64,000 nucleotides of DNA from Strigamia acuminata (lineage: Eukaryota; Arthropoda; Chilopoda; Geophilomorpha; Linotaeniidae): positions 1 through 64,000 of the forward strand of contig CASHSZ010000010.1 of assembly GCA_949358305.1 (NCBI GenBank), in the 5' to 3' direction. Both the position numbers and the translations under genes were made by a program. The notes beneath the pieces were generated by a model. It saw only the letters and a program-made list of their open reading frames with translations, was not told the origin of the DNA and ran no database searches. Of the stretch, positions 1-11,242 are shown piece by piece (within the stretch, counting starts at the first letter, position 1; the number at the start of each line of letters is the position of its first letter).

Positions 1-458
1 GCAATAATAAAGCACACCAGTCGAAAGAGCAGACAATAATTAGTAGAAAGCAATTGTGAATAGAATTCTTAACAACTCGGAAAGTATAGAACGAAACGTT
101 AGAAGTTCTAACGAAACGAGACTAGTAATGGAAAAATGACGTCACGCGTGTAGCGTAACTGAACTGCACTTCGACGAATGTACTTAAAAATGCCGAAAAT
201 CATGAAAATGCATAAGAAATCAATGAGATAAGACACAAAGCTTTGAAAACACTTGAAATAACAGTAAATTAAAATGTAATATCAACACAAAAGACACTAA
301 AATACTGAAAACACTAGAAAATGTTTTAATAAGATAAAACCTGAAAAGCAATAAATGAAAATATTAGGCAAAAACTCAATTACACTATGAATATTTATTA
401 TGACATAAAACACAGTAATAAATGCAATTTCAAAAATATTTCCACGTTGTTTGCAACA
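1..458 (-). repeat. 3' LTR of BEL-A1, partial
   Basis: These bases repeat 7820-8277. The element's 3' LTR therefore enters from the left edge and its 5' terminus (minus-strand TGTTGCAAAC) lies at 458. About 1054 bp of this LTR are outside the window. Confidence 0.93.
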
Positions 459-518
459 ACGAATTGCCGGCGAAAGGACAGAGAAGGAGAACCACACAAA
501 AAATTCACAAAAGAAAAA

Positions 519-3500
519 TCACTCAAGTTCTAGAGCTCTCACATGCTTGACTGACCTTTTTAACTCACGTCCATCGGGTAGCACAACTTTTATCACACGG
601 ATTTGACCATCCTCACCGGGAAAAATTTCTTTTATCCTGGCAAGTGGCCAAAAATATGGGTTAGTACCCATTTTTTCTAGAAGCACTATTTGGTCTACTT
701 TAGGGTTTTTGAAGAACTTATCACCTTTGGATTCATAAAAATTCCTCAATTGCATGAGGTAACTCTTTTTCCAAATTTTCCAGAACTCCCAAATAAATTG
801 GCGTCGTTTAATGTCCAGTTTTCTCAAATCGGATTTTTTAATTGCACTCAATTGTTTGTTTATTACGTATTTAGGCATACCTCCGGTTAGAAAGTTTTCA
901 GGTGCCAAAATTCTACCACCATCAACACTGTCGGGGACATAACTTAAGGGTCGTGAATTTAGCACTGAACTAATTTCCAGAGCCAAAGTTTGGAGAGTTT
1001 CCAAGTCTACGGTGCTGCGCAACAATGTCTTTCGAAGTTTATCTTTAACAGAGCGGACTAGACGCTCCCACGCTCCGCCCATCCATGGAGACAGCGGTGG
1101 GATGAATGTCCAGAGCACCCTTTTTTCAGATAGGAATGTTTTCACGTCATTATGACCGATGAGTTTCCCCCATGATTGTAATTCGAGGCTTCCGCGCTCA
1201 AACGTCTTACTGTTGTCAGAGAAAATCTTCCCGGGGTATCCGTGGCGTGCCCCAAATCTTCTCATTGCAAGCAAAAACTTTGGCACAGAAAGGTCCTCTG
1301 AAACTTCTAAATGTATGGAACGGGTCACCATACACGTGAAAAGCAAGATGTAAACTTTTTTCTTTTCCTTCTTGTTGCTGCCGACATAAATGGGACCCAA
1401 GTGGTCCACTCCTGTGTTTTGGAATGGCGCCGCTGGCGTCACACGTTCAGCAGGAAGGTCACCCGTTGAAGGGTTGTTGCGTGCAAGTTTTCCTCGTCTG
1501 CAAATTTCACATTCTCTTATAACTGTCTGAATTGTTCTTCTTCCTCTAATAATCCAAAATCGTTCGCGTAGGTGATACAAGGTTTCGCTTATGTCACCAT
1601 GAAGCAACTCCAAATGCACTTTTTTAATTAACAGTCTTGTTATCCAACTATCATAATGCAAGATAATTGGATAAACCTCATCAAATGTCAATAAAGATTT
1701 TTTCAAGCGGCTACGAAGTCGAAGTAATCCGTCCTCGTCAATGAAGAGCTCGAAATTGCGTAGGGTGGAATGTTTAGACAGTTCTCTTTTGTTTTTCACA
1801 TCATCAATCTCCTCAGAAAAATGTAGCTTCTGGGAAAATTGCAGGATCTTCAATTGGTTGTCCTCTAACTCGAGTGGCGAGAGAGGCTCACCGCGCAAAA
1901 GTTTGTTTTTCCATCGCAAAATGTATGAGAAAACTCTCAAAAGTCGGTTGTAATTTCGGAATCGTTTGAAGAATCGACCAATAAAGCTTTCTGTCACTTG
2001 AATTGTCATCACAACGATTTTTCGTTCTTCTTCTGGAAGATCCTCTTGTATAATTTCTCTTTTTTCCAGTTTCGAGACATCAACTCCAAACCACCAAAGT
2101 TTATTTTGCATCAATGTTTTTGAGTTATGTGGTCGAGTTAATAAATCTGCTGGGTTAAATTCTGTTGGTACATGAGACCATTGTTCGGGCTTAGTTGAAG
2201 AAATAATTTCTTGAACACGGTTTGAGACGTATGGCTTCCATACGTTCTTGTCCGAATTTATCCAGGCTAGAGTTATGGTGGAGTCCGAGTAGTATTTCAC
2301 CTCAGTGACCGGGTAACCGGGAAGAAAGTTTTCTAACAGGTACTTGGTCATTCGCACTCCAACCACTGCTGCAGTTAATTCAAGTCGAGGAAGAGTCACT
2401 TTTTTCGTCGGCGCAATACGACATTTACTCAACAATAAAGTTCTTTTGCCCTCTAGATTGACGACAAAAATTGAACAGCCAAATGCCTTTGTGCTTGCGT
2501 CACAGAAAACTTCTAAAGTGATGTCTTGACCGGAATAAGTCTGCAGCCAACGTTGTACTTTCAATTCTTTTAATTTTTGTATGTCTTGACTCCACTCTTC
2601 GACTTCTTTTTTCTCTGAGTCAAGAATCTTTTCATCCCAGTTTTTTGTCCTAATCCAGATTGCTTGAACTAGCAGTTTCATTTGAAGCACAACAGGAGCA
2701 ATGAGTCCCATTGGATCGAATATGGAAGCCATTAATGAAACAACTTCTCGCTTTGTATTCGGAATTTTTTCAATGGTCGGAATGTTAAACATCATGACAT
2801 CTTCTGCCGTGTTCCACAATATTCCAAGCATTTTTATAATTCCTAAGTCCAAAAACTCCTCTCCTCGCATATGAAAACCTTCTTTTTTCAAATTGTTGAA
2901 GACGTCCTTGCTTGAGGTCGCCCACTTTACAAGGGGAAGCTTTCCGTCGTCTAATATCATTTTCAGTTTCTCGCAATGTGATGTTGTGTCGGCTGTAAAA
3001 TCTCCTCCTGACGTCAAATCATCCATGAAGATTCCATCATCGAGTGCGTCGACTTCTTTTGCATGAGTTTCTTCAAATTGTTTCGCTTGTTTCCTAATCG
3101 TCGCACACAAGAGGAATGGAGAAGAAATGACGCCAAATGGCACGACAATCATTCGCAGAACCATTAGATTATTCCACAAATTTTGCCATGAGTATGGCTC
3201 TTTGAAATAGTCACGAGCGACCCACAAAAAACGTAGAAAGTTTGTTTGAGTAGGGTTGATCATTACTTGGAGAAACGCTTGCTTAATGTCTGCTATTATT
3301 GGAATACAATAGAGACGGAATCTCACAATAACGAGTATTAAGTCTGGATTAAGGGAAGGTCCCGGAAATAAACAGTCATTGAGGGAAAGTTTCCCCTTCT
3401 TGGATGAAGACGCGTTGAACACTACTCGAAATTTCGTCGTGTCTCGATCCTCCTTGATTACAGGGTGGTGAGGTATATTGTAGGTTCCTTTCTTCAAAAA

Positions 3501-5759
3501 ACGCTCTTCTTTTGGGACTTCCTCCGCGTGATTTTCGTGAATATATTGCCACATGGACTCGTCGTAACGTTTTTTGTAGTCTTCGTTGGCATCTATTCTT
3601 TTGAGCGTGTTGGCCAGTTGATTCATGGCCAATTCCCAATTAGACTCCAAGTCGACTTCCTGTCCATTGAATGGCAGCATGACTTCATAACGTCCATCGT
3701 CTAGACGCTTTGTAGTTGATTCGAATCGATCGCGAATAAAGTCGGATTCTTTTTCTCCTGCATTTATTCCGATTGCTTCCAAGTTCCACAGTTTGTCCAA
3801 TTTTTCTTGGATGTCTAAGTCGCATGTGTTGCAACATGTTGTCATTCCTTCCTCATCCTCAAACAAATTGGTGTTTCCAGCCGCTCCAGCCAAGACCCAT
3901 CCAAAAATTGTGTTAATGAGTCCAAGGTCGGCGTTTACCTTTTTCTTGCCATCCTTAACGACCTTCCACCACACGTCGACTCCTAAAAGCACATCAATTT
4001 GAGCAGTCTTAGCTGGTAGGTCTTCAGCAAGTTCGAGATTTAGTTTCTTCACTTTGTCAATCATTGATGAGTTCAGAATGCCTTGCACTCGTGGCAAATC
4101 TTCCACAGAAAGCATGGAAAGTTTCAAATCTTGAGTGTCATTTTTACTCTGCAGTGTGACATTGAACACATCGTAGTCCGTAGCTGCTGGAGACGAATCA
4201 TTAAAACGTTGTGTGGTGGCAGAAACACTGCCGCACTTTTTAAGTTTCAGTCTTTCAACAAATTCTTTTGTGATGAACGATCGATGGCTTCCCGGATCAA
4301 TCATCCCTCGAATGCTGTGAGTTCCTCCTGATTTTGTTTTGAGGTCCGCGGTGAAGATCATTAGTTGTAGAGTCGTCGAGATTGCGCATGAAACATGTGT
4401 TGTTACTTGTGGCTCCTTCGGCTTCTCCGCAGCGCTCGTTGAATTCTTCACCTCGGATTTTTTGCATATTGTGGAATGGTGTCGCCCACCACAATGTTTA
4501 CAAGAAAATTTGACCTTGCAGTCTCCCACTCTATGCCCAGTTCTGAAACAATTAAAACACAGTCGGTTTTTCTTAACTATTTCGATTTTCGCGTTAATTT
4601 CGAAATCCTTTTTACAAGCGCCGTTTAAATGTTCATCTTCACAAAAAATGCACTTGTTTGTCTTGAAAGGCGTATTCTTGCTTTCAGATTTCGGTTCACT
4701 CTTCGTTTTTGCACTAGTAGACTGCTTGGCGTCTTGAGTAGTTGCGCACGTGGTCATTGAACCTTTCACTTTCGTTTTCTCTACGTCCGATTTTTCATTC
4801 TTGTCTTTTTTCGATTTTTCCGAGACGTTTTCAGTTCGTTCGGCCATCGCAACTTCATTCACAAAGAAATTGAGCAACGTAACAATGTTCTTATTTTGAA
4901 TTCCGTGAACTTGGTAAAATCTTAATGCCATTGAAGTTGGAAACTTGCTAATTATGTCGGGCAATAAGAAAGCTCCGGAAGTCTGAATGGGAATTTTTAG
5001 TTGCTCGAGAAGTCTAATAGTCGCAGAAATCTTTGTCAAATTTGTTTTTATCGCTTTAGTTGGATATACACTTGAAACAGCTTTTAATTCTCGAATTGAT
5101 TTTATTAACGCAGTTTGTTGGGCATCCTCATCACCAAAATGTCTTTCGAGTTCTTCTCTTGCAAGGTCGTAGGATTCCTCAATCAGGGGAAAAGTTGAGA
5201 TGAGAATTGCCGCTTCTCCAGTACACATAGTTTGTAAATACTGGAGTTTTTCAATGTTACTCAGGTCTGGATCCTTGTGTACGGAGGTCTCGAAGTTGCT
5301 TTTGAATGTTCTATACTTCAAAATATCTCCGTCAAATTTTACGGAATCCAGTTTGGGCAGCTTCGAATTTTTTCTAAACGTTGCTGTCGCGTTCAAGGTT
5401 GTATTCTGGTTTGAGCTTGTCGACGTATTTAATCTTCCTCCCAAAGTTGGAAGTGATCGCTTTGAAATTTCGTATCTCGTGCGAAGAAGATCCACTCTTG
5501 CTTGCATAGTCTCAAGCTTGTCAATGCATTCTAGATAATAGCCGTGGTCCGAATATTCCTGTAGATCATTCAGCGCACCGACTATTCTCGTTTCTTTCGG
5601 GGTCGCAGTTTGCACCAGCGCTTCCAGTTCACCTGGATCTGCTGTCTTCTCCGATATAGACAACAAATGATTCATTGCAGTGACTTGCGACTCCCAACGT
5701 TGTTGTTGCACTTCGATTTGATCCTCAGTTAGAAGATCTCTCATTGTAGGTTCCGCCAT
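519..5759 (-). CDS. gag-pol: BEL/Pao Gag-Pol polyprotein (BEL-A1), 1746 aa, intact
   Basis: The polyprotein packages and reverse transcribes the element RNA and integrates the cDNA. In order: a Gag region of DUF1759 type (about residues 130-310); paired Cys/His zinc knuckles from about C401 (CX2CX4HX4C, then a CX2CX4HX4C-like second unit); a DUF1758/A17-like aspartic protease with D488 in a DPGS motif; reverse transcriptase with FMDD at 911-914; RNase H starting at D1087; an integrase H2C2 zinc motif; and the catalytic triad D1452, D1515, E1565. There is one frame with no stop or frameshift, and the length is normal for BEL. The ATG lies just inside the leader and the stop lies 61 bases before the 3' LTR. 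Oddities are Phe in place of Tyr in the RT box and Pro in the protease D-x-G motif. No env-like ORF follows. Confidence 0.95.
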   Translation of the reverse strand: MAEPTMRDLLTEDQIEVQQQRWESQVTAMNHLLSISEKTADPGELEALVQTATPKETRIVGALNDLQEYSDHGYYLECIDKLETMQARVDLLRTRYEISKRSLPTLGGRLNTSTSSNQNTTLNATATFRKNSKLPKLDSVKFDGDILKYRTFKSNFETSVHKDPDLSNIEKLQYLQTMCTGEAAILISTFPLIEESYDLAREELERHFGDEDAQQTALIKSIRELKAVSSVYPTKAIKTNLTKISATIRLLEQLKIPIQTSGAFLLPDIISKFPTSMALRFYQVHGIQNKNIVTLLNFFVNEVAMAERTENVSEKSKKDKNEKSDVEKTKVKGSMTTCATTQDAKQSTSAKTKSEPKSESKNTPFKTNKCIFCEDEHLNGACKKDFEINAKIEIVKKNRLCFNCFRTGHRVGDCKVKFSCKHCGGRHHSTICKKSEVKNSTSAAEKPKEPQVTTHVSCAISTTLQLMIFTADLKTKSGGTHSIRGMIDPGSHRSFITKEFVERLKLKKCGSVSATTQRFNDSSPAATDYDVFNVTLQSKNDTQDLKLSMLSVEDLPRVQGILNSSMIDKVKKLNLELAEDLPAKTAQIDVLLGVDVWWKVVKDGKKKVNADLGLINTIFGWVLAGAAGNTNLFEDEEGMTTCCNTCDLDIQEKLDKLWNLEAIGINAGEKESDFIRDRFESTTKRLDDGRYEVMLPFNGQEVDLESNWELAMNQLANTLKRIDANEDYKKRYDESMWQYIHENHAEEVPKEERFLKKGTYNIPHHPVIKEDRDTTKFRVVFNASSSKKGKLSLNDCLFPGPSLNPDLILVIVRFRLYCIPIIADIKQAFLQVMINPTQTNFLRFLWVARDYFKEPYSWQNLWNNLMVLRMIVVPFGVISSPFLLCATIRKQAKQFEETHAKEVDALDDGIFMDDLTSGGDFTADTTSHCEKLKMILDDGKLPLVKWATSSKDVFNNLKKEGFHMRGEEFLDLGIIKMLGILWNTAEDVMMFNIPTIEKIPNTKREVVSLMASIFDPMGLIAPVVLQMKLLVQAIWIRTKNWDEKILDSEKKEVEEWSQDIQKLKELKVQRWLQTYSGQDITLEVFCDASTKAFGCSIFVVNLEGKRTLLLSKCRIAPTKKVTLPRLELTAAVVGVRMTKYLLENFLPGYPVTEVKYYSDSTITLAWINSDKNVWKPYVSNRVQEIISSTKPEQWSHVPTEFNPADLLTRPHNSKTLMQNKLWWFGVDVSKLEKREIIQEDLPEEERKIVVMTIQVTESFIGRFFKRFRNYNRLLRVFSYILRWKNKLLRGEPLSPLELEDNQLKILQFSQKLHFSEEIDDVKNKRELSKHSTLRNFELFIDEDGLLRLRSRLKKSLLTFDEVYPIILHYDSWITRLLIKKVHLELLHGDISETLYHLRERFWIIRGRRTIQTVIRECEICRRGKLARNNPSTGDLPAERVTPAAPFQNTGVDHLGPIYVGSNKKEKKKVYILLFTCMVTRSIHLEVSEDLSVPKFLLAMRRFGARHGYPGKIFSDNSKTFERGSLELQSWGKLIGHNDVKTFLSEKRVLWTFIPPLSPWMGGAWERLVRSVKDKLRKTLLRSTVDLETLQTLALEISSVLNSRPLSYVPDSVDGGRILAPENFLTGGMPKYVINKQLSAIKKSDLRKLDIKRRQFIWEFWKIWKKSYLMQLRNFYESKGDKFFKNPKVDQIVLLEKMGTNPYFWPLARIKEIFPGEDGQIRVIKVVLPDGRELKRSVKHVRALELE

Positions 5760-6765
5760 TCTCTCTGTCCTCTCTCACAAAAAATTCGGCTGTGAAATTT
5801 GGAAAGAACAGATAAAAACGGGCATGACAATTCAACTTTGTTTTAATTTGTAAGAGAATAAACCTTGTAATTTTATCCCTCAAAAATTTCTCAATTTTCA
5901 CGGTTTTTGTTTTAACTTTAAAGAGAATAAACTTTTTTATTTTATCCCCCAAAAAGCACTCAATTTTCACGGTCCTTGGTGACACGTGAGAATTTTAGAA
6001 TATCAAATGTTTGGCCAATCGAGGATGACCAAAAATTTGAGCGGTTTTTGTGTACGTAAATAAAACGTGACACAATTACCCTGCACAGTTTGAAAATAAT
6101 TGACGGTTTGTTTTGCAACAAAGCACGCCAATAAACTCTTTTGAAAACAATTGACGGTTCGTTTTGCAACAAAACACGCCAATAACTCCTAACATTAAAT
6201 TTTGACTCTACTGACAGCTCATTCAACTTGAAACTAGTCAGTTCTACTCGAAATAAATCTAATCTCCTCCGCTTATGGCGGTTATAATGGAGAACTAAAC
6301 ATGCAATGAAAAAACACTTCAAAATTTGGTATGAAAACACTTTTACTAAAATTTTCCCCAAAACTAGCAAATGAAACAACAAAAACACCAATGGAATACC
6401 CAAAACAATACCCTCATGCAATAAAAATCCCCAAAATGAAAACACAGAACTCCAAAAACAAGAAAATGCAAATAATCCAGGGGCAAATCGTCTTCCCAGC
6501 GCAGCGCGTTGTGTATCCAAATATGGCGACCGGAAGATCCCGTTGCTTGCACACGATTGTTCAAATTCGACGCCGTACCTGTCCTCGTTGTGGCTGAAGT
6601 CACGTTGAACGTTGACACTACTTGTAGCAGACGACGAATCGCGAACGTAATTTATTCCGTTGATCGCACCAAACGCACAATCGGACGTTGCACTGACGTC
6701 ACGACGGAAACACAGAAAGAATGCAACGGCAATCCTGGTCACGGCTACCAAAACTAGATATTCGA
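5760..6765 (-). other. 5' leader of BEL-A1 with an upstream open frame
   Basis: This is about 1 kb between the 5' LTR and the gag ATG. A minus-strand frame of 335 codons (5960-6967) starts inside the LTR and crosses most of the leader; it contains hydrophobic stretches but no domain I recognise. It is also open in copy A2. By eye the two copies differ in this frame by about 7 replacement and 3 silent changes, close to neutral, whereas gag shows mostly silent changes. I therefore treat it as leader RNA rather than a gene, with some doubt. A shorter 86-codon frame (5725-5985) overlaps the gag start and is probably also incidental. Confidence 0.55.
6731..6750 (-). promoter_or_regulatory. Primer binding site of BEL-A1, tRNA-His-like
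   Basis: On the minus strand the site reads TGGTAGCCGTGACCAGGATT, starting 15 bases after the end of the 5' LTR. It resembles the complement of an animal tRNA-His 3' end (TGGTGCCGTGACCAGGATT, recalled from general knowledge) with one extra base. BEL-B and the LARD-like element have related sites at a similar offset, which supports the call. Confidence 0.5.
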
Positions 6766-8277
6766 TGTTGCGGTCGGTCAACACGAATATAGAAGAAATG
6801 GGCATTTGCGGTTTGAAATTTCCGCCACTATGATTTGATGATCGTATAGCAAAGTACGTACAGAAACCGCGCTGGAAACCACAATAATCACTCCCGAATC
6901 CATTGTTGCATGAGGAGAAAGCAATCGAGAGCACTGTTGAAAGGTATCCGAGTGCTTGTTTATCCATAAGCCAACGGGGAAAAAAGATTTAACTACTCCC
7001 GACACATTGGAAAAGATGGCGGAAATAAAGTTAAACACGAGCTAAAATTCAACAACTTCTTTAATGAACGGTTAGATGATAACTGCTTAAAATACACGAA
7101 TACAATTGGCCCTCAAGGGAGCCGCACATGCGCAATACCGATAACGGCACGCGCCGAACAGATTAGCGGCGAAATACAGATACAAAATTCTCCGTTGTCA
7201 TGGCAACGGAGGAAAACGAAAATACAGGCAAAGTTGACAAATTGTGAAATTAGCACGGATTACAGTTTGTAATATATCAAAATGACCGCAAGAATGCAGT
7301 GAATAAAAAAGCTAATCATAACAATTCGATTCAATAAGTAAAACAATGAAAACGAAGCACAAAACAATGATCGTGTAGCAGACGATCGCAATAGCCAATC
7401 ACAGGCAAGTATGATGACGTAACCGTAAGATTTGAATTTAAAATGGCTTTAAAACACAAAATAACATAAGAATTCAGGTTAAAAAACATCGTAAACAAAT
7501 AGTAAAATCAATTCAATCAATATACATCGTAAACAAATTGAAATAAAAACGAATTACCGATAAATTCCAACATGGCGGCCTCGAACGTCATATTGGCGGT
7601 AAAACCAGTACATTTGAAATTAGATACACAGAATGTTTATAAAAACCACATAGGAATGTTAAATAAAATTAGGAAATGTTATTTCCTGCACAAAATCACA
7701 CTATTTATTCAACACAACACTTTGAAATAGATCGTAAGCCGCACGAACCGAACATTATCGGCCGAGCCCATGCGGTGGCCGACAACGAACGTTCGCACTG
7801 ACGAAACGAAAACACTTGGGCAATAATAAAGCACACCAGTCGAAAGAGCAGACAATAATTAGTAGAAAGCAATTGTGAATAGAATTCTTAACAACTCGGA
7901 AAGTATAGAACGAAACGTTAGAAGTTCTAACGAAACGAGACTAGTAATGGAAAAATGACGTCACGCGTGTAGCGTAACTGAACTGCACTTCGACGAATGT
8001 ACTTAAAAATGCCGAAAATCATGAAAATGCATAAGAAATCAATGAGATAAGACACAAAGCTTTGAAAACACTTGAAATAACAGTAAATTAAAATGTAATA
8101 TCAACACAAAAGACACTAAAATACTGAAAACACTAGAAAATGTTTTAATAAGATAAAACCTGAAAAGCAATAAATGAAAATATTAGGCAAAAACTCAATT
8201 ACACTATGAATATTTATTATGACATAAAACACAGTAATAAATGCAATTTCAAAAATATTTCCACGTTGTTTGCAACA
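6766..8277 (-). repeat. 5' LTR of BEL-A1, 1512 bp
   Basis: This LTR would supply promoter and RNA-end signals. On the minus strand it runs TGTTGCAAAC...CCGCAACA. On the plus strand it carries AAGATGGCGG (7013-7022) and CATGGCGGCC (7571-7580), both containing the YY1/Pho-type GCCAT core. It has several scattered differences from the A2 LTRs, for example near 7850-7880, so A1 and A2 are separate insertions and not a segmental duplication. Confidence 0.93.
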
Positions 8278-11242
8278 CCCAAATCATTGGTTGGATGTTT
8301 CTAAAACTTACATTGGAGCCTTCTACTAAGGTTTAAACACTAATTCTGAACATTCAGAGACATTGGTCTTGTGGTGTTTGTGCTAAGTCAACTGTGATGA
8401 GATCAAAAGTCTATTCTCCTAAATCATTGGTTGAATGTTTCTAAAACTTACATTGGAGCCTTCTACTAAGGTTTAAACACTATTTCTGAACATTCAGAGA
8501 CATTGGTCTTGTGGTGTTTGTTCTAAGTCAACTGTGATGAGATCAAAAGTCTATTCTCCCAAATCATTGGTTGGATGTTTCTAAAACTTACATTGGAGCT
8601 TTCTACTAAGGTTTAAACACTAATTCTGAACATTCAGAGACATTGGTCTTGTGGTGTTTGTGCTAAGTCAACTGTGATGAGATCAAAAGTCTATTCTCCT
8701 AAATCATTGGTTGAATGTTTCTAAAACTTACATTGGAGCCTTCTACTAAGGTTTAAACACTATTTTTGAACATTCAGAGACATTGGTCTTGTGGTGTTTG
8801 TGCTAAGTCAACTGCGATGTGAAATGAACTCAAAATTTTTTTTTCAAAATTTATTGCTTGGGTGTTGCTAAAACTTATATTGAAGGCTTCTACTAAGGTT
8901 TAAACACTATTTCTGAACATTCAGAGACATTGGACTTGTGGTGTTTGTGCTAAGTCAACTGTGATGAGATCAAAAGTCTATTCTCCCAAATCATTGGTTG
9001 GATGTTTCTAAAACTTACATTGGAGCCTTCTACTAAGGTTTAAACACTATTTCTGAACATTCAAAGACATTGGTCTTGTGGTGTTTGTGCTAAGTCAACT
9101 GTGATTAGATCAAAAGTCTATTCTCCCAAATCATTGGTTGGATGTTTCTAAAACTTACATTGGAGCCTTCTACTAAGGTTTAAACACTATTTCTGAACAT
9201 TCAGAGACATTGGTCTTGTGGTGTTTGTTCTAAGTCAACTGTGATGAGATCAAAAGTCTATTCTCCCAAATCATTGGTTGGATGTTTCTAAAACTTACAT
9301 TGGAGCCTTCTACTAAGGTTTAAACACTATTTCTGAACATTCAGAGACATTGGTCTTGTGGTGTTTGTTCTAAGTCAACTGTGATGAGATCAAAAGTCTA
9401 TTCTCCCAAATCATTGGTTGGATGTTTCTAAAACTTACATTGGAGCCTTCTACTAAGGTTTAAACACTATTTCTGAACATTCAGAGACATTGGTCTTGTG
9501 GTGTTTGTGCTAAGTCAACTGTGATGAGATCAAAAGTCTATTCTCCCAAATCATTGGTTGGATGTTTCTAAAACTTACATTGGAGCCTTCTACTAAGGTT
9601 TAAACACTATTTCTGAACATTCAGAGACATTGGTCTTGTGGTGTTTGTGCTAAGTCAACTGCGATGTGAAATGAACTCAAAATTTTTTTCTTCAAAATTT
9701 ATTGCTTGGGTGTTGCTAAAACTTATATTGAAGGCTTCTACTAAGGTTTAAACACTATTTCTGAACATTCAGAGACATTGGACTTGTGGTGTTTGTGCTA
9801 AGTCAACTGTGATGAGATCAAAAGTCTATTCTCCCAAATCATTGGTTGGATGTTTCTAAAACTTACATTGGAGCCTTCTACTAAGGTTTAAACACTATTT
9901 CTGAACATTCAGAGACATTGGTCTTGTGGTGTTTGTGCTAAGTCAACTGTGATGAGATCAAGAGTCTATTCTCCTAAATCAATGGTTGAATGTTTCTAAA
10001 ACTTACATTGGAGCCTTCTACTAAGGTTTAAACACTATTTCTGAACATTCAGAGACATTGGACTTGTGGTGTTTGTGCTAAGTCAACTGTGATGAGATCA
10101 AAAGTCTATTCTCCCAAATCATTGGTTGGATGTTTCTAAAACTTACATTGGAGCCTTCTACTAAGGTTTAAACACTATTTCTGAACATTCAGAGACATTG
10201 GACTTGTGGTGTTTGTGCTAAGTCAACTGTGATGAGATCAAAAGTCTATTCTCCCAAATCATTGATTGGATGTTTCTAAAACTTACATTGGAGTTTTCTA
10301 CTAAGGTTTAAACACTATTTCTGAACATTCAGAGACATTGGTGTTTGTGCTAAGTCAACTGCGATCTGAAATGAGCTCAAAATTTTTTTTTCAAAATTTA
10401 TTGCTTGGGTGTTGCTAAAACTTACATTTAAGGCTTCTACAAAGGTTTAAACACTATTTATAAACATTCAGACACATTGGACTTGTGGTGTTTGTGCTAA
10501 GTCAACTGTGATGAGATCAAAAGTCTATTCTCCCAAATCATTGGTTGGATGTTTCTAAAACTTACATTGGAGCCTTCTACTAAGGTTTAAACACTATTTC
10601 TGAACATTCAGAGACATTGGACTTGTGGTGTTTCTGCTAAGTCAACTGTGATGAGATCAAAAGTCTATTCTCCCAAATCATTGGTTGGATGTTTCTAAAA
10701 CTTACATTGGAGCCTTCTACTAAGGTTTAAACACTATTTCTGAACATTCAGAGACATTGGTCTTGTGGTGTTTGTGCTAAGTCAACTGTGATGAGATCAA
10801 AAGTCTATTCTCCCAAATCATTGGTTGGATGTTTCTAAAACTTACATTGGAGCCTTCTACTAAGGTTTAAACACTATTTCTGAACATTCAGAGACATTGG
10901 TCTTGTGGTGTTTGTGCTAAGTCAACTGCGATGTGAAATGAACTCAAAATTTTTTTTTCAAAATTTATTGCTTGGGTGTTGCTAAAACTTATATTGAAGG
11001 CTTCTACTAAGGTTTAAACACTATTTCTGAACATTCAGAGACATTGGACTTGTGGTGTTTGTGCTAAGTCAACTGTGATGAGATCAAAAGTCTATTCTCC
11101 CAAATCATTGGTTGGATGTTTCTAAAACTTACATTAGAGCCTTCTACTAAGGTTTAAACACTAATTCTGAACATTCAGAGACATTGGTCTTGTGGTGTTT
11201 GTGCTAAGTCAACTGTGATGAGATCAAAAGTCTATTCTCCCA
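8278..11242. repeat. 140-bp satellite array, block 1 (about 21 monomers)
   Basis: Tandem monomers of 140 bp begin CCCAAATCATTGG at 8278, 8418 and 8558 and continue in register. Each has an 8-bp palindrome GTTTAAAC. Two diverged monomer types occur: V1 (cgatgtg plus an A/T tract, near 8815, 9660 and 10928) and V2 (cgatctg, near 10361). No protein is encoded. The block ends at the CCCA target site of the LARD-like element. Confidence 0.97.
11239..11242. repeat. Target-site duplication CCCA of the LARD-like element (left copy)
   Basis: CCCA at 11239-11242 is repeated at 19622-19625, immediately outside the two LTR ends. Joining the flanks restores an uninterrupted satellite monomer, matching 40001-40300 in the main array. 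Confidence 0.9.

Larger units (their letters stand above)
1..8277 (-). mobile_element. BEL/Pao LTR retrotransposon, copy A1 (3' LTR cut by window edge)
   Basis: This is an autonomous BEL/Pao element read on the minus strand. Its 5' LTR is at 6766-8277, a leader with a primer site follows, then a single gag-pol ORF at 519-5759, and the last 458 bp of the 3' LTR are at 1-458. Bases 1-458 match 7820-8277 by eye with a constant offset of 7819, which defines the LTR. The right flank starts with CCCA inside a satellite monomer; the left target-site copy is outside the window. The complete element would be about 9.33 kb, matching copy A2 once its Copia insert is removed. The ORF is uninterrupted, so the copy could be active. 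Confidence 0.93.

Noticed and set aside
1741-5538. Many plus-strand ORFs of 60-130 codons over the BEL-A polyprotein
   Set aside because: They are antisense shadows of a strongly supported gag-pol frame.
6731-6750. A genomic tRNA-His gene fragment
   Set aside because: Only the 3' end is present, in primer-site position within a retroelement; there is no cloverleaf.
8278-11242. Possible CRISPR array because of strict periodicity
   Set aside because: The whole 140-bp unit repeats, there are no unique spacers, and the context is eukaryotic satellite DNA.
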